From Flavobacteriales bacterium (GTDB lineage: Bacteria > Bacteroidota > Bacteroidia > Flavobacteriales_F > PHOS-HE28), in contig JADKHI010000002.1 in NCBI GenBank assembly GCA_016721825.1, positions 372,001-436,000 of the forward strand: a DNA stretch of 64,000 bases. The letters are read 5' to 3'. Under the pieces are notes generated by a model. That model searched no databases and had not been told where the DNA came from. It was given only the letters and a program-made list of their open reading frames with translations. Of this stretch, positions 25,409 to 33,942 are shown one piece after another (the first letter of the stretch is position 1; each line of letters starts with the position of its first letter). The translations under genes were made by a program, and so were the position numbers.

Positions 25409-25416
25409 TGAAGATA
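25409..25416 (-). promoter_or_regulatory. Putative -7 box for nfeD
   Basis: TATCTTCA on the minus strand is 20 nt before ATG 25388, a TAnnTTYG-like box with a terminal A. Confidence 0.4.
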
Positions 25417-25510
25417 GAAGGGTGGCCCGAGCGGGCAGGTGGTGATCAGGATGAGCGGTCGGACGGCGTGATAAGGCAAGGCCAAGCGCGGGGATGCCGG
25501 TCCGTTCAGC

Positions 25511-25518
25511 TATTTTCG
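25511..25518 (+). promoter_or_regulatory. -7 box opening the polysaccharide locus
   Basis: TATTTTCG ends 7 nt before ATG 25526, the first gene of the plus-strand polysaccharide cluster. Confidence 0.55.
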
Positions 25519-25525
25519 GCGGCCC

Positions 25526-27313
25526 ATGCTTCAGAAGATCCTTGGCATGTTGCGATCGCGGGACGGTCGCGACAGCATCCTGACCTACGCCGCCGAGGGC
25601 TTGGCGATGGTGGGCATGGTGCTGGCCTACCGGCTGGCGGCCAACGAAGGCCGGCACGATCTGGATCTTTACGTGGTGGTGCGGAGGACGGTGTCGTTCA
25701 TCTTCCCGGTGCTGTTGCTGGGTGCGGTGATCGGCATCACGCGGTTCGTAGCCATGAAGAGCCGCCCGGAGGAGCAGCGGCGTTACCTCCTGGCTTCCCT
25801 GACCTGGGTGGTGCCGCTCTGCGTGCTCGCCTTTCTGATCGGTCTCGTGTTCGCGGAGCAGTTGTCCTGGCTGGTGTTCGGTTCAGACAAGGAACGGGAC
25901 CTTGTGGCTCCGCTCGCACTCATGATCTCCAGCGTGAGCCTCTACGGCATCAGCTACGCTTTCCTCCGGGGCCAACGCCACCTGGTGGCGGCGAACATGA
26001 TCCAGGTGCTTGCCTTGGCGGTGGTGCCCTGCGCGAGCTTCCTGCTGTTCCCCAACCTGGAGACCGTCTGCTGGGCCACGGGCATCGGCTGGCTGGTGAT
26101 CGCGGTGTTCGCCTTGTTGCCCACCTTCCTTCAACCCACGCCCGGAGGCCGCAGTCGCGAACGCGGTGAACTGCTCCGCTTCGGCCTGCCCCGCGTGCCC
26201 GGTGACCTAGCTCTCGGTGCTCTGTTGACGGTGCCCGTCTACGTCGTGGCGCGCACCCACGGACTTTCCGCCAGTGGGGAAGTGGGCTTCGGCACCACAT
26301 TGTTGAACCTGGCCGCCGCCGTGTTCTCTCCCTTGGCGCTTGTGCTGCTTCCGGCCTCTGCATCCCAGCTGGCCTCCGGAGATCACGCCGGTCTTTCGCT
26401 GCGCATTGGTCGGGTAACGTGGCTGACACTGGCTGCGAGCACTGGCATGACCCTCGTGTTCGAGCTCTTCGCCGATCCCATTCTGCACCTGTACCTCGGC
26501 GCGAACTACGCGGACTATGTGGAAATGAGCCGGATCGTGTTCCTGGGCGCATTGCCCTTCGGGTTGTTCGTGGGTCTGCGGAGTCTGCTCGATGCCTACT
26601 ACCATACACCCCGGAACGGCATCAACCTGACCTATGCGTTCGTCATTCTGCTGGCCGGAAGTCTCGTTCACTTCGTGATCACCACACCAGTGACCTTCGT
26701 GGCCTGGGTGCTGGTCGCTTCCCTGTTGTACCTCGGCTACGCCACTTGGCGTGATGTGCGTTACGTGCGCGACGAGTTGGATCGACTGGCCGCTACGCAA
26801 GACACACGCCTGCGCATTGTTGTGGTGATCCCGGCCACCGAGGAAAGCGGTCACTATCCGCACTCGCATAGGCAGGCCACGGCCTTCACGGACGCCCACG
26901 GGGCCATGGTGGAGTTCTTCCACCTGGAGGACAGGACCTCGCTCCTTCGCCTGTGGAAGGACCGGTCACGCTTCAAGAAGCTGATACGGACCATGAGGCC
27001 TGATGTGGTCCACGTGCACTACGGTTCGGTCTCGGCGCTGTTCGCTGTGCTGAGCAGTTCGGTGCCGGTCGTGATCACCTTCCTGGGCAGTGACCTGGAC
27101 CGGCCGAAGGATGTCGGTGCCATGCGCACCACACTTGGCCGCTTGTTCTCTCAAGTGGCAGCGTTCTTCAGTGCAGGCATCATCTGCACCACCATGGAAC
27201 TGCGCGAACTGCTCTGGTGGCGGCAGGACGAAGTGCAAGTGCTGCCGAACGCCGGTGCCGCGAATGATGAGGCCACCTTCAGCTTCCTCCGCTCGGTGAC
27301 GATGCGGACATGA
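25526..27313 (+). CDS. Flippase fused to the N-terminal half of a GT4 glycosyltransferase
   Basis: This 595-residue protein has two parts. Residues 1 to about 430 form a Wzx/MATE-type polysaccharide flippase with 12 or more membrane helices. Residues about 440-595 start with RLRIVVVIP and hold the N-terminal Rossmann half of a GT4 glycosyltransferase: RPDVVHVHYGSVSALFAVL, PVVITFLGSDLDRP, and VQVLPN, where the donor-binding C-terminal half should begin. The chain ends about 20 residues later (SVTMRT). A GT4 enzyme needs both halves, so the transferase part is probably inactive or works as a docking domain. The next gene starts 63 nt downstream after its own promoter, so no other half is hidden. 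Confidence 0.85.
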   Translation: MLQKILGMLRSRDGRDSILTYAAEGLAMVGMVLAYRLAANEGRHDLDLYVVVRRTVSFIFPVLLLGAVIGITRFVAMKSRPEEQRRYLLASLTWVVPLCVLAFLIGLVFAEQLSWLVFGSDKERDLVAPLALMISSVSLYGISYAFLRGQRHLVAANMIQVLALAVVPCASFLLFPNLETVCWATGIGWLVIAVFALLPTFLQPTPGGRSRERGELLRFGLPRVPGDLALGALLTVPVYVVARTHGLSASGEVGFGTTLLNLAAAVFSPLALVLLPASASQLASGDHAGLSLRIGRVTWLTLAASTGMTLVFELFADPILHLYLGANYADYVEMSRIVFLGALPFGLFVGLRSLLDAYYHTPRNGINLTYAFVILLAGSLVHFVITTPVTFVAWVLVASLLYLGYATWRDVRYVRDELDRLAATQDTRLRIVVVIPATEESGHYPHSHRQATAFTDAHGAMVEFFHLEDRTSLLRLWKDRSRFKKLIRTMRPDVVHVHYGSVSALFAVLSSSVPVVITFLGSDLDRPKDVGAMRTTLGRLFSQVAAFFSAGIICTTMELRELLWWRQDEVQVLPNAGAANDEATFSFLRSVTMRT

Positions 27314-27364
27314 GCGTGTCAGCATTTCAAAGGGGCTGCAACAAGGCGGCACGGTGAGCCCCGG

Positions 27365-27372
27365 TACCTTTC
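27365..27372 (+). promoter_or_regulatory. -7 box for the second flippase gene
   Basis: TACCTTTC ends 4 nt before ATG 27377, a near-leaderless arrangement. Confidence 0.45.
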
Positions 27373-27376
27373 GACC

Positions 27377-28642
27377 ATGGCCTCGGATACCAGCGTTGGT
27401 TTCACGCGTTCGCTGACCACCCTGCTCACGGGCACGGTGTTGGCGCAGGCCATCCCGTTCCTCGCGGCCCCCGTGATCGCCCGCCTGTTCGGTGCCCCTC
27501 AGTTCGCGCTTTTCGGCGGCATGATCGCCGTGTTCAATGTGCTTTCGGTGTTGGTGACCGGGCGGTACGAGCTGGCCGTGATGGTACCCAAGGAACGATC
27601 GGAAGCGGCGCATCTGGTGCGTGGTGGCTTGCTGTTCTGCGTGTTGGCCAGCGTGGGCATCTACGGCCTGCTGCTGGCTTTCCACAGACCCCTTGAGCTG
27701 CACACGGGCATCGTCAGCTTGCACAACGTGCTCGCCGTGCTTGCGTTGCTCGCGCTCTTCGCCGGGACCCAGCAGGTGGTGCAACAATGGTTGCTGCGCG
27801 AACGGGCGTTCAAGGCGATGGCCCAGGTGAAGGTGGTGCAGGCCCTTGGCATTACCGCTCTGACCCTGTTGGCCGGTTGGCTCGGGTGGAAGGAAGGCCT
27901 TGTGCTCGGCTACCTCGGTGGCTGGTTGCTGTTCGCTGGTGCCACGGTGTTCCTGATGATGCGCACAGCACCCCTGCCGGATGCCTGGGACCGTCGACGC
28001 TCACTGAACGCGCTGGCGCATTACAAGGATTGGCCATTGCACAATGCCTGGCCGGCGCTGTTGAACGCCATGGCCTCTGGTGGTGCGGTGATCTACATGG
28101 GCCTCTTCTATAATGCCGAGACCGCAGGCCAGCACAACTTCGCCCGGCAATACCTGCTGGTCCCGATCAGCATGGTCACGGTGGCGCTTGGCCAGGTGGT
28201 GTTCGAACGCATGTCATCCCGGATCCGCGAACGACAAGCCATCGGGTCGGAGCTTCGGCGCATCGTGTATGCCTTGGTGCTGCTGGCCTTGGCTGGTGGC
28301 TTGGTCGTTACCCTGGCGGGCCCTTGGTTGTTCGATCTCGTCTTCGGTGCACAATGGTCCTATGCGGGTACTGCTTCGCGGATCCTGATCTGGGGCTATG
28401 CCATGCAGCTGGTGGCCAGTCCGCTCGGCGTGGTGCTCCTTGCGCTGGGCAGGGTGAAGTTGACCATGGTGTTCCCCCTGATCTACGGTGTGCTGATGGT
28501 GCTGCCTTTCTTTGCTAGACACATGGAGGCGATGCAGTTCATGACGCTGTTGGCAGCTATCGAGGTTGTGGCCTATGGGGCCTACCTGGTGCTTGTGCGG
28601 AGCGCTGTGCGTGCCTACGACCAAAGCCTCGTGAACGCATGA
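27377..28642 (+). CDS. Wzx-like oligosaccharide flippase
   Basis: This 421-residue integral membrane protein belongs to the polysaccharide transport family, with about 12 helices and the typical opening GFTRSLTTLLTGTVLAQAIPFL. It should flip lipid-linked repeat units across the inner membrane. A conserved amphipathic region (LNALAHYKDWPLHNAWPALLN) sits in the middle. It overlaps the start of the polymerase pseudogene by 4 nt (ATGA), as expected for a Wzx/Wzy pair. Two flippase-type genes in one locus suggest two substrates or a duplication. Confidence 0.9.
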   Translation: MASDTSVGFTRSLTTLLTGTVLAQAIPFLAAPVIARLFGAPQFALFGGMIAVFNVLSVLVTGRYELAVMVPKERSEAAHLVRGGLLFCVLASVGIYGLLLAFHRPLELHTGIVSLHNVLAVLALLALFAGTQQVVQQWLLRERAFKAMAQVKVVQALGITALTLLAGWLGWKEGLVLGYLGGWLLFAGATVFLMMRTAPLPDAWDRRRSLNALAHYKDWPLHNAWPALLNAMASGGAVIYMGLFYNAETAGQHNFARQYLLVPISMVTVALGQVVFERMSSRIRERQAIGSELRRIVYALVLLALAGGLVVTLAGPWLFDLVFGAQWSYAGTASRILIWGYAMQLVASPLGVVLLALGRVKLTMVFPLIYGVLMVLPFFARHMEAMQFMTLLAAIEVVAYGAYLVLVRSAVRAYDQSLVNA

Positions 28643-29822
28643 TCGGCGCCTTCTTCAAGCGGCATCCGGTCTTCGAAGTACACATGGTGCTGATGGCCAT
28701 CCTGTGTATCGGCCTGTTGCAACGCAGCGGGTTCAGGTTCATTCCGCTGTTCGGCCTGTACCTCGTCGTATTGACGGTCAGCTATGCGCTCCTTTCCCGC
28801 GTGGGCATCACTCGTCGTCCACCTGCGCTGCTGAAAGGCAACCTGCGCCTGTTGGGCATCGGCGTGGCGCTGTTCACCGCCGTGGTCGCGCTGGTGCATT
28901 GGTGGTCCATCGGCCAGATCCCTTTGCTGGAGGCCCTTCGGCAACAGGACGACTTTCAGGTGGGTGCATTACGCCGCGCCGCCAGTGACCTTGCACCGCG
29001 CTGGGTGAACTATGCTTAAGCAACCTGGCCATCAAGGCGCTTTTGCCTTTCGCGTTGCTGATCACGTGGTCGCGGCAGCGCAACCTGTTCTGGGTGCTGT
29101 GCGCAGTCGGCCTCGCCTAAAGCCTGTCACTGATCCAGAAGAGTTACGTGATCACCCTCTTCGTACCCCTCTGGGTGAGCTTCCTGATCGCAAGGAAATG
29201 GGTGGCTTGGGCTTCACTGAGCGGACTGTTCGTTGTGATGATCGGCTTCTTGTTCATTGTGGCGAAGCCCGAGAAGCTGGTGCAGACCAGCCAGCAGGCG
29301 GATGCTCCGGTGATGGACGAGGGCGTGAAGCAGCATGGTCTTGTCGGCGACCTGTTGTGGAGCACCACACGTCGCGTGCTCCTGATGCCAGGGTGGACGG
29401 TCTCGGCTTGGTTCGAGTATATCCCTGCGGTGATCCCCTTCCAGCATGGTGCAGCGGTCAGGCCCCTGGCCACGGCGATGGGCAGGCCATACGCGGACCT
29501 ATCGATGGATGTGTATGTGCTTGAGTATCCTGAACAGGCGGCCATGGGCACCAAGGGCACAGTGCCAACGGCAGCGTGCATGTACGACTACGCTAACTGG
29601 GGCTGGCCCGGGTTGGTGCTCGCTGGTGTTCTGCACGCCGTGTTGCTCGTGATCCTCACCTGGCTGTTCGGTCAGCGATGGCGATGGGCGGTGGTGCTGA
29701 ACGCCTTCCCGCTTCTGGCCTTCACCAGTTGCGCGCTACCTACCGCGCTGCTGACCCATGGATGGGCCGCCACTGTGGTCCTGTACCTCATCTTCGCTGA
29801 CGGGGATGACCCACTGCCATGA
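28639..29822 (+). pseudogene. Broken Wzy-like O-antigen polymerase
   Basis: Reading across two lesions gives one multi-helix polymerase-like membrane protein of about 394 residues. It starts MIGAFFKRHPVFEVHMVLM, continues through about 9 helices, and includes a long loop (QTSQQADAPVMDEGVKQHG...) and a final ALPTALLTHGWAA. Lesion 1 is a one-base loss near 29014 (GC then TTAAGC) that moves the frame; lesion 2 is an in-frame TAA at 29118-29120 where TAC or TAT (Tyr) fits. Two independent lesions make a true pseudogene more likely than a single sequencing error, though the genome copy has several indel artefacts elsewhere. It is flanked by flippase and GT4 genes in a Wzx/Wzy layout. Confidence 0.75.
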
Positions 29823-30943
29823 TCAGCGTCTGCCATATCACCACAGTGCACGGCACGCACGATGACCGCATCTTCTTCAAGATGTCCAGGAGCGCGGCAG
29901 CGGCCGGCATGCAGGTCTTCCAGGTCGCTCCGAAAGCTGGTGCGATCATGGAGGACGGTGTTCAGCAGGTCGGCATCAATGTGCCATCGAACCGTGCATT
30001 GCGCGCCACAGTTGGCGCGTGGAGGGCCTATCGGGCAGCGCTGGCCACCAAGGCCACCATCTGCCACATCCACGATCCGGAGCTTCTGTGGGTGGCGTTC
30101 CTGCTGCGTTGGAAAGGGCGGAAAGTGGTGTACGACATGCACGAGCTGGTGAGCAGCCAGATCCTGGACAAGCAATGGGCCGGTCCGACGTGGCTTCGGA
30201 AGGTCGTTGCGAAAGCCTACGGTCTGCTGGAGCGTCGCGCAGTGCGCAAGCTGGCGGCGATCGTGCTGGCGGAATCGCGCTATGTGGATGAACTTCTTCC
30301 CCTGTACCCCAACGAACAACGTAGATTCCACATCATCCGCAACCTGCCGGTTCTGTCCATCATAGATAGACCCGTCGCACCCGCTCAGCGCAGTAACAAG
30401 TTCACCATCATTTACGTGGGCGGGCTATCGAGGATCAGGGGGGTGAAGGAGACGATCGAAGCAGTAGGCCTGGTCCCTGAGGCGGAGCTTTGGTTGTTGG
30501 GTTGGTGGAGCGATGAGCACTATCGGCGGGAGTGCGAAGCCCTTCCTGCCTACGCGCAAGTGAACTACCTCGGTAGCGTGCGCATGGACGAGGTGTACGC
30601 ACCGATGCGCGCTGCGGACCTCGGTATTCTATGCATGTACGCGGTGAAGAACCACACCACGAGCGAACCCATCAAGGTGTTCGAATACATGGCCTGCAAC
30701 ATCCCCATGGTGATGAGCGATTTCCCGTATTGGAAAGAGCGCTTCAGTCAGGTGGCCTGGTTCGCTGATCCGCACGACCCTGCTCAGATCGCCCGGACCA
30801 TTCGAGCAGCCATGGCGAACGATGCCGATCGCAAGGCGAAGGGTGCCCTTGGTAGGCGGCTGGTGGAAGAGGGCCTCTGCTGGGAACAGGAACAGGGCAA
30901 GCTGTTGGACCTTTACCGCGACCTCGAATCCCCAGTGGTGTAG
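29819..30943 (+). CDS. GT4 glycosyltransferase
   Basis: This 374-residue GT-B glycosyltransferase has an N-terminal half with VCHITTVHGTHDDRIFFKM, CHIHDPELLWVAF and MHELVSSQ, and a C-terminal half with FTIIYVGGLSRIRGVKETIEA and the donor-site region TTSEPIKVFEYMACNIPMVMSD split over the EPIKVFEYMA and NIP elements, ending in WFADPHDP. These are characteristic of family 4 retaining enzymes that add sugars to lipid-linked glycans on the cytoplasmic face. It starts in an overlap with the polymerase pseudogene stop and is followed after 2 nt by the FemAB-like gene. Confidence 0.92.
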   Translation: MISVCHITTVHGTHDDRIFFKMSRSAAAAGMQVFQVAPKAGAIMEDGVQQVGINVPSNRALRATVGAWRAYRAALATKATICHIHDPELLWVAFLLRWKGRKVVYDMHELVSSQILDKQWAGPTWLRKVVAKAYGLLERRAVRKLAAIVLAESRYVDELLPLYPNEQRRFHIIRNLPVLSIIDRPVAPAQRSNKFTIIYVGGLSRIRGVKETIEAVGLVPEAELWLLGWWSDEHYRRECEALPAYAQVNYLGSVRMDEVYAPMRAADLGILCMYAVKNHTTSEPIKVFEYMACNIPMVMSDFPYWKERFSQVAWFADPHDPAQIARTIRAAMANDADRKAKGALGRRLVEEGLCWEQEQGKLLDLYRDLESPVV

Positions 30944-30945
30944 TC

Positions 30946-31902
30946 ATGAAGGTGATCCCGATCTCCGATGTTGCCTGGGCCATGCTATGTGCTGCTTCGC
31001 CGGACGCTGGGCTTCTGCAACGACCCGAATGGCGCGGAGTGCAAGGCGAAGAGCTGTTGCGCTACGGGGTCGTCGATGACAAGGAGGTTCCGGTGGCCGG
31101 GTTCCAACTCGTCCGGTCAAAGCGGAGCGGACTTACGCTTTGGAGCCATCCTCCGTTCCATCAGAACTGCGCCTTCATCGCCAAGGCCAGGGCCAAGAAT
31201 CCGGCGAAGCGAGTGGGCGAGGGCAAGAAGCTCCACGCAGCCATCGCAGCGTTCCTGAACGAACTGCCGGGCGTGGTCACGGTGGCCTTCCCTCCCGAGG
31301 TTGTGGACATGCAGCCCTACATCTGGGCCGGATGCAAGGTGGTCCCGAGTTACACCTACCGCATCGAGCTCGCACCGGGTATCGAGGCTGTGCGATCGGA
31401 TTACGCTGCAGAAACGCGCAACGCCATCCGCAAGGCGGAGGCTGATGGTGTCGTGGTGCGCAGCGCATCACGGTCCGAAGTGCTTCCCCTGATCCAAGCC
31501 ACCTTCGACCGCAAGGCCAAAGCGTTGGACAAGGCACGAGTGGACCGCATCCTTCAGGCCTTTCTGGATAGCGGCCAAGGCTACGCCTTCCTCACCGAGT
31601 GGAAGGGAGCAGCCATTGCGGCGGCCTTCTGCGCAGTGGATGCCCAACGTGCCTATTACCTGCTGGGCGGGCACGAGAAGACCGGTGGCCACGCTGGAGC
31701 CGGAGCCATGACCGTTGATCGGTGCATCGCGGAAGCGGTTCTCCGCAGCATCCCGCAGTTCGACCTCGAGGGCTCCATGCTGCCTGACATCGAACGTTTC
31801 TTCAGGGGCTTCGGCGCAACGCTGACCCCGTACTACACCGTGAACCGCGCGCCCTTCCTGGTGGAGGTGGCCCTGAAACGCCGCTGGCGCCACCAGTTCT
31901 GA
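30946..31902 (+). CDS. FemAB/GNAT-like acyl or aminoacyl transferase
   Basis: This 318-residue protein has the duplicated GNAT fold of FemAB-like transferases. The N-terminal half contains AASPDAGLLQRPEWRGVQG and FPPEVVDMQPYIWAG, and the C-terminal half has ETRNAIRKAEADGVVV, FDRKAKALDK, AFCAVDAQRAYYLLGG and DRCIAEAVLRSIPQFDLEGS. Family members transfer amino acids or acyl groups, and many sit in polysaccharide clusters, so a role in decorating the glycan is inferred. It is packed tightly between a GT4 gene (2-nt gap) and the deacetylase gene (4-nt gap), so co-transcription is near certain. Confidence 0.85.
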   Translation: MKVIPISDVAWAMLCAASPDAGLLQRPEWRGVQGEELLRYGVVDDKEVPVAGFQLVRSKRSGLTLWSHPPFHQNCAFIAKARAKNPAKRVGEGKKLHAAIAAFLNELPGVVTVAFPPEVVDMQPYIWAGCKVVPSYTYRIELAPGIEAVRSDYAAETRNAIRKAEADGVVVRSASRSEVLPLIQATFDRKAKALDKARVDRILQAFLDSGQGYAFLTEWKGAAIAAAFCAVDAQRAYYLLGGHEKTGGHAGAGAMTVDRCIAEAVLRSIPQFDLEGSMLPDIERFFRGFGATLTPYYTVNRAPFLVEVALKRRWRHQF

Positions 31903-31906
31903 CGCC

Positions 31907-32716
31907 ATGCAAGTGATCCTCAGCCACGACGTGGACCACATGACCGTTTGGGAGCACTGGAAGGACCCGATCCTACCCAAGTACTACGTCCGCAACTCGC
32001 TTGAACTTTCCATGGGGCTGATCACCTGGAAGGAATATGGTCTGCGCTGGGCCGACCTCTGGCGCAACCAATGGCAGCGGATCGAAGAGGTGATGGTGTT
32101 CCATGAGAAGCTAGGCATCCGATCCTGTTTCTTCTTCGGCATGGCCAACGGCAAAGGGCTCAGCTACCCGTTGCACCACGGTGAGCAATGGATACCGAAG
32201 GTGCTAACCCGTGGCTTCGAAGCGGGCGTGCACGGGATCGCGTTCAACGATGAAGCCGCGATGCGCCAAGAGCACGCGGATTTCCAGCGCATCAGCGGCC
32301 GGTCTGACTTCGGCATCCGCATGCACTACCTGCGTCAGGACGCGCACACCTTCGAGCGCATGGAGCGAATCGGATACCGCTTCGATGCCACGGCACAGGG
32401 CATGGTGCCACCGCACCGCATCGGACGCATGTGGGAGTTCCCCTTGCAGGAAATGGACGGATGGGCCATGGACGGAAGCAAACGCTACCAGTCGCGCGAC
32501 CTGAAGGAAGCCGTATCGCACACCTTAGCCAAGCTGGATGAAGCGGAACGGGCCGGGCTGCCATACTTCAATCTGCTCTTCCACGACCGATACTACACGC
32601 CCGCCTTCGCCACATGGATGGCTTGGTATGAGACGCTGGTGCGGGAACTGAAGCAACGCGGACATGGCTTCATCACCCATGCGGAGGCCATGGCCCAATT
32701 GGAGCGCACGGCATGA
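31907..32716 (+). CDS. NodB-type polysaccharide deacetylase-like protein
   Basis: This 269-residue protein shows NodB-homology features: SHDVD near the N-terminus (metal-binding Asp pair), CFFFGMANGK, HGIAFNDEAAM (H-x-x-x-N/D type metal motif), IRMHYLRQ and LLFHDRYYT. It probably removes N-acetyl groups from the nascent glycan or its lipid carrier. There is no signal peptide, so it should act in the cytoplasm. It overlaps the following GT4 gene by 4 nt. Confidence 0.85.
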   Translation: MQVILSHDVDHMTVWEHWKDPILPKYYVRNSLELSMGLITWKEYGLRWADLWRNQWQRIEEVMVFHEKLGIRSCFFFGMANGKGLSYPLHHGEQWIPKVLTRGFEAGVHGIAFNDEAAMRQEHADFQRISGRSDFGIRMHYLRQDAHTFERMERIGYRFDATAQGMVPPHRIGRMWEFPLQEMDGWAMDGSKRYQSRDLKEAVSHTLAKLDEAERAGLPYFNLLFHDRYYTPAFATWMAWYETLVRELKQRGHGFITHAEAMAQLERTA

Positions 32717-33942
32717 AGGTGATCTTCCTCACCCAGTATTTCCCTCCTGAGACCGGAGCTCCGCAGAACAGGCTCTTTGCCACCGCCCAGGCCTTACAGC
32801 GACACGGAGCGGAGATGACCGTGCTGACGGCCATGCCCAACTATCCGGACATGCGCATTCAGGAAGCCTACCGCGGTTCTTTCTACCGCAAAGAGGAGCT
32901 CGCTGGCATGTTGGTGCATCGCGTGTGGCTGTTCGTTTCGACCGGACGCGGGATCATGGCGCGCCTGCTCAACTACTTCTCGTTCTTGTTCACGGCGCTT
33001 GTGGTGGGGCTCTTCAAGTTGAAGCGCTCGGACATCCTGCTGGTGGAATCACCTCCGCTGTTCCTAGGGATCACGGCGATTCTGTTGGCGCGTGCGAAAG
33101 GGGCGAAGCTGGTGTTCAACGTCAGTGACCTGTGGCCGGAGAGCGCCGTTCAACTGGGACTGGTGACCAACCGGACCATGATCCGCATGAGCACGTGGTT
33201 GGAGATGCTGTGTTACCGACGGTCGGCATTGATCACCGGACAGACCCAAGGGATCGTCGCCAACATTGAAGCGCGCTGCCCTGACAAGCGAGTGCTCTGG
33301 GTTCCGAACGGCGTTGACTTCACCGCCATCGCTTCTGCTGAAGAGGTTCCCAGCTCGGATGTTCGCGCGCGTCTGGGCATCGGAACTGACGACCTCGTGT
33401 TCGCCTACGCCGGTATCCTTGGCCACGCTCAAGGATTGGAGGTGATCCTTCAAGCGGCGGCGCTTCTGCGTGAGCGGAGCGACATCCATTTTCTACTGCT
33501 GGGCGATGGACCGGAGAAGGCCATGCTTCAGGCGTTGAAAGGAACACTGGATCCCATCCGCGTCCATTTCGTTGACCGCATGCCACGTCAGGAACTGCTC
33601 GGCCTCATGCGTTCCATCGATGGCGTGGTGGTGCCCTTGCGGAAGAACGACCTGTTCAAAGGTGCCATTCCTAGTAAGATATTCGAGGCCCTCGCCCTGG
33701 GTAAGCCGCTCCTCCTCGGGGTGGAAGGTGAAGCGAAGGACCTCTTCATTACGCAGGGTGAAAGTGGGCTCGCCTTTGATCCCGAGAACGCGCAGGCACT
33801 GGCCCAGGCCGCGATCCACTATGCGGACAACAGGTCACTTTTGGGTGTGCATGGAGCCAACGGGCAGCGCTACGTGCGGGAGAACTTCGACCGCGAGCAG
33901 ATCAGCGATCGTTTGTGGAACGCCATCAAGAAGCTTGGGTGA
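32713..33942 (+). CDS. GT4 glycosyltransferase, WbuB type
   Basis: This 409-residue GT-B enzyme resembles WbuB (L-FucNAc/aminosugar transferases). It begins VIFLTQYFPPETGAPQNRLF and has a membrane-proximal hydrophobic stretch (FSFLFTALVVGLFKL), LVESPPLFLGI, NVSDLWPESAVQLG, LITGQTQGIV, VPNGVDF, YAGILGHAQGLEVIL and the donor motif GAIPSKIFEALALGKPLLLG. WbuB-type enzymes often add the second sugar after a 4-amino-6-deoxy initiator, which fits the aminotransferase and sugar-transferase genes downstream. It overlaps the preceding deacetylase gene by 4 nt and the next start by 8 nt. Confidence 0.93.
   Translation: MKVIFLTQYFPPETGAPQNRLFATAQALQRHGAEMTVLTAMPNYPDMRIQEAYRGSFYRKEELAGMLVHRVWLFVSTGRGIMARLLNYFSFLFTALVVGLFKLKRSDILLVESPPLFLGITAILLARAKGAKLVFNVSDLWPESAVQLGLVTNRTMIRMSTWLEMLCYRRSALITGQTQGIVANIEARCPDKRVLWVPNGVDFTAIASAEEVPSSDVRARLGIGTDDLVFAYAGILGHAQGLEVILQAAALLRERSDIHFLLLGDGPEKAMLQALKGTLDPIRVHFVDRMPRQELLGLMRSIDGVVVPLRKNDLFKGAIPSKIFEALALGKPLLLGVEGEAKDLFITQGESGLAFDPENAQALAQAAIHYADNRSLLGVHGANGQRYVRENFDREQISDRLWNAIKKLG

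Noticed and set aside
24919..26169. 416-codon plus-strand frame across nfeD and the flippase start
   Set aside because: It crosses the nfeD gene on the other strand and is out of frame with the well-supported flippase.
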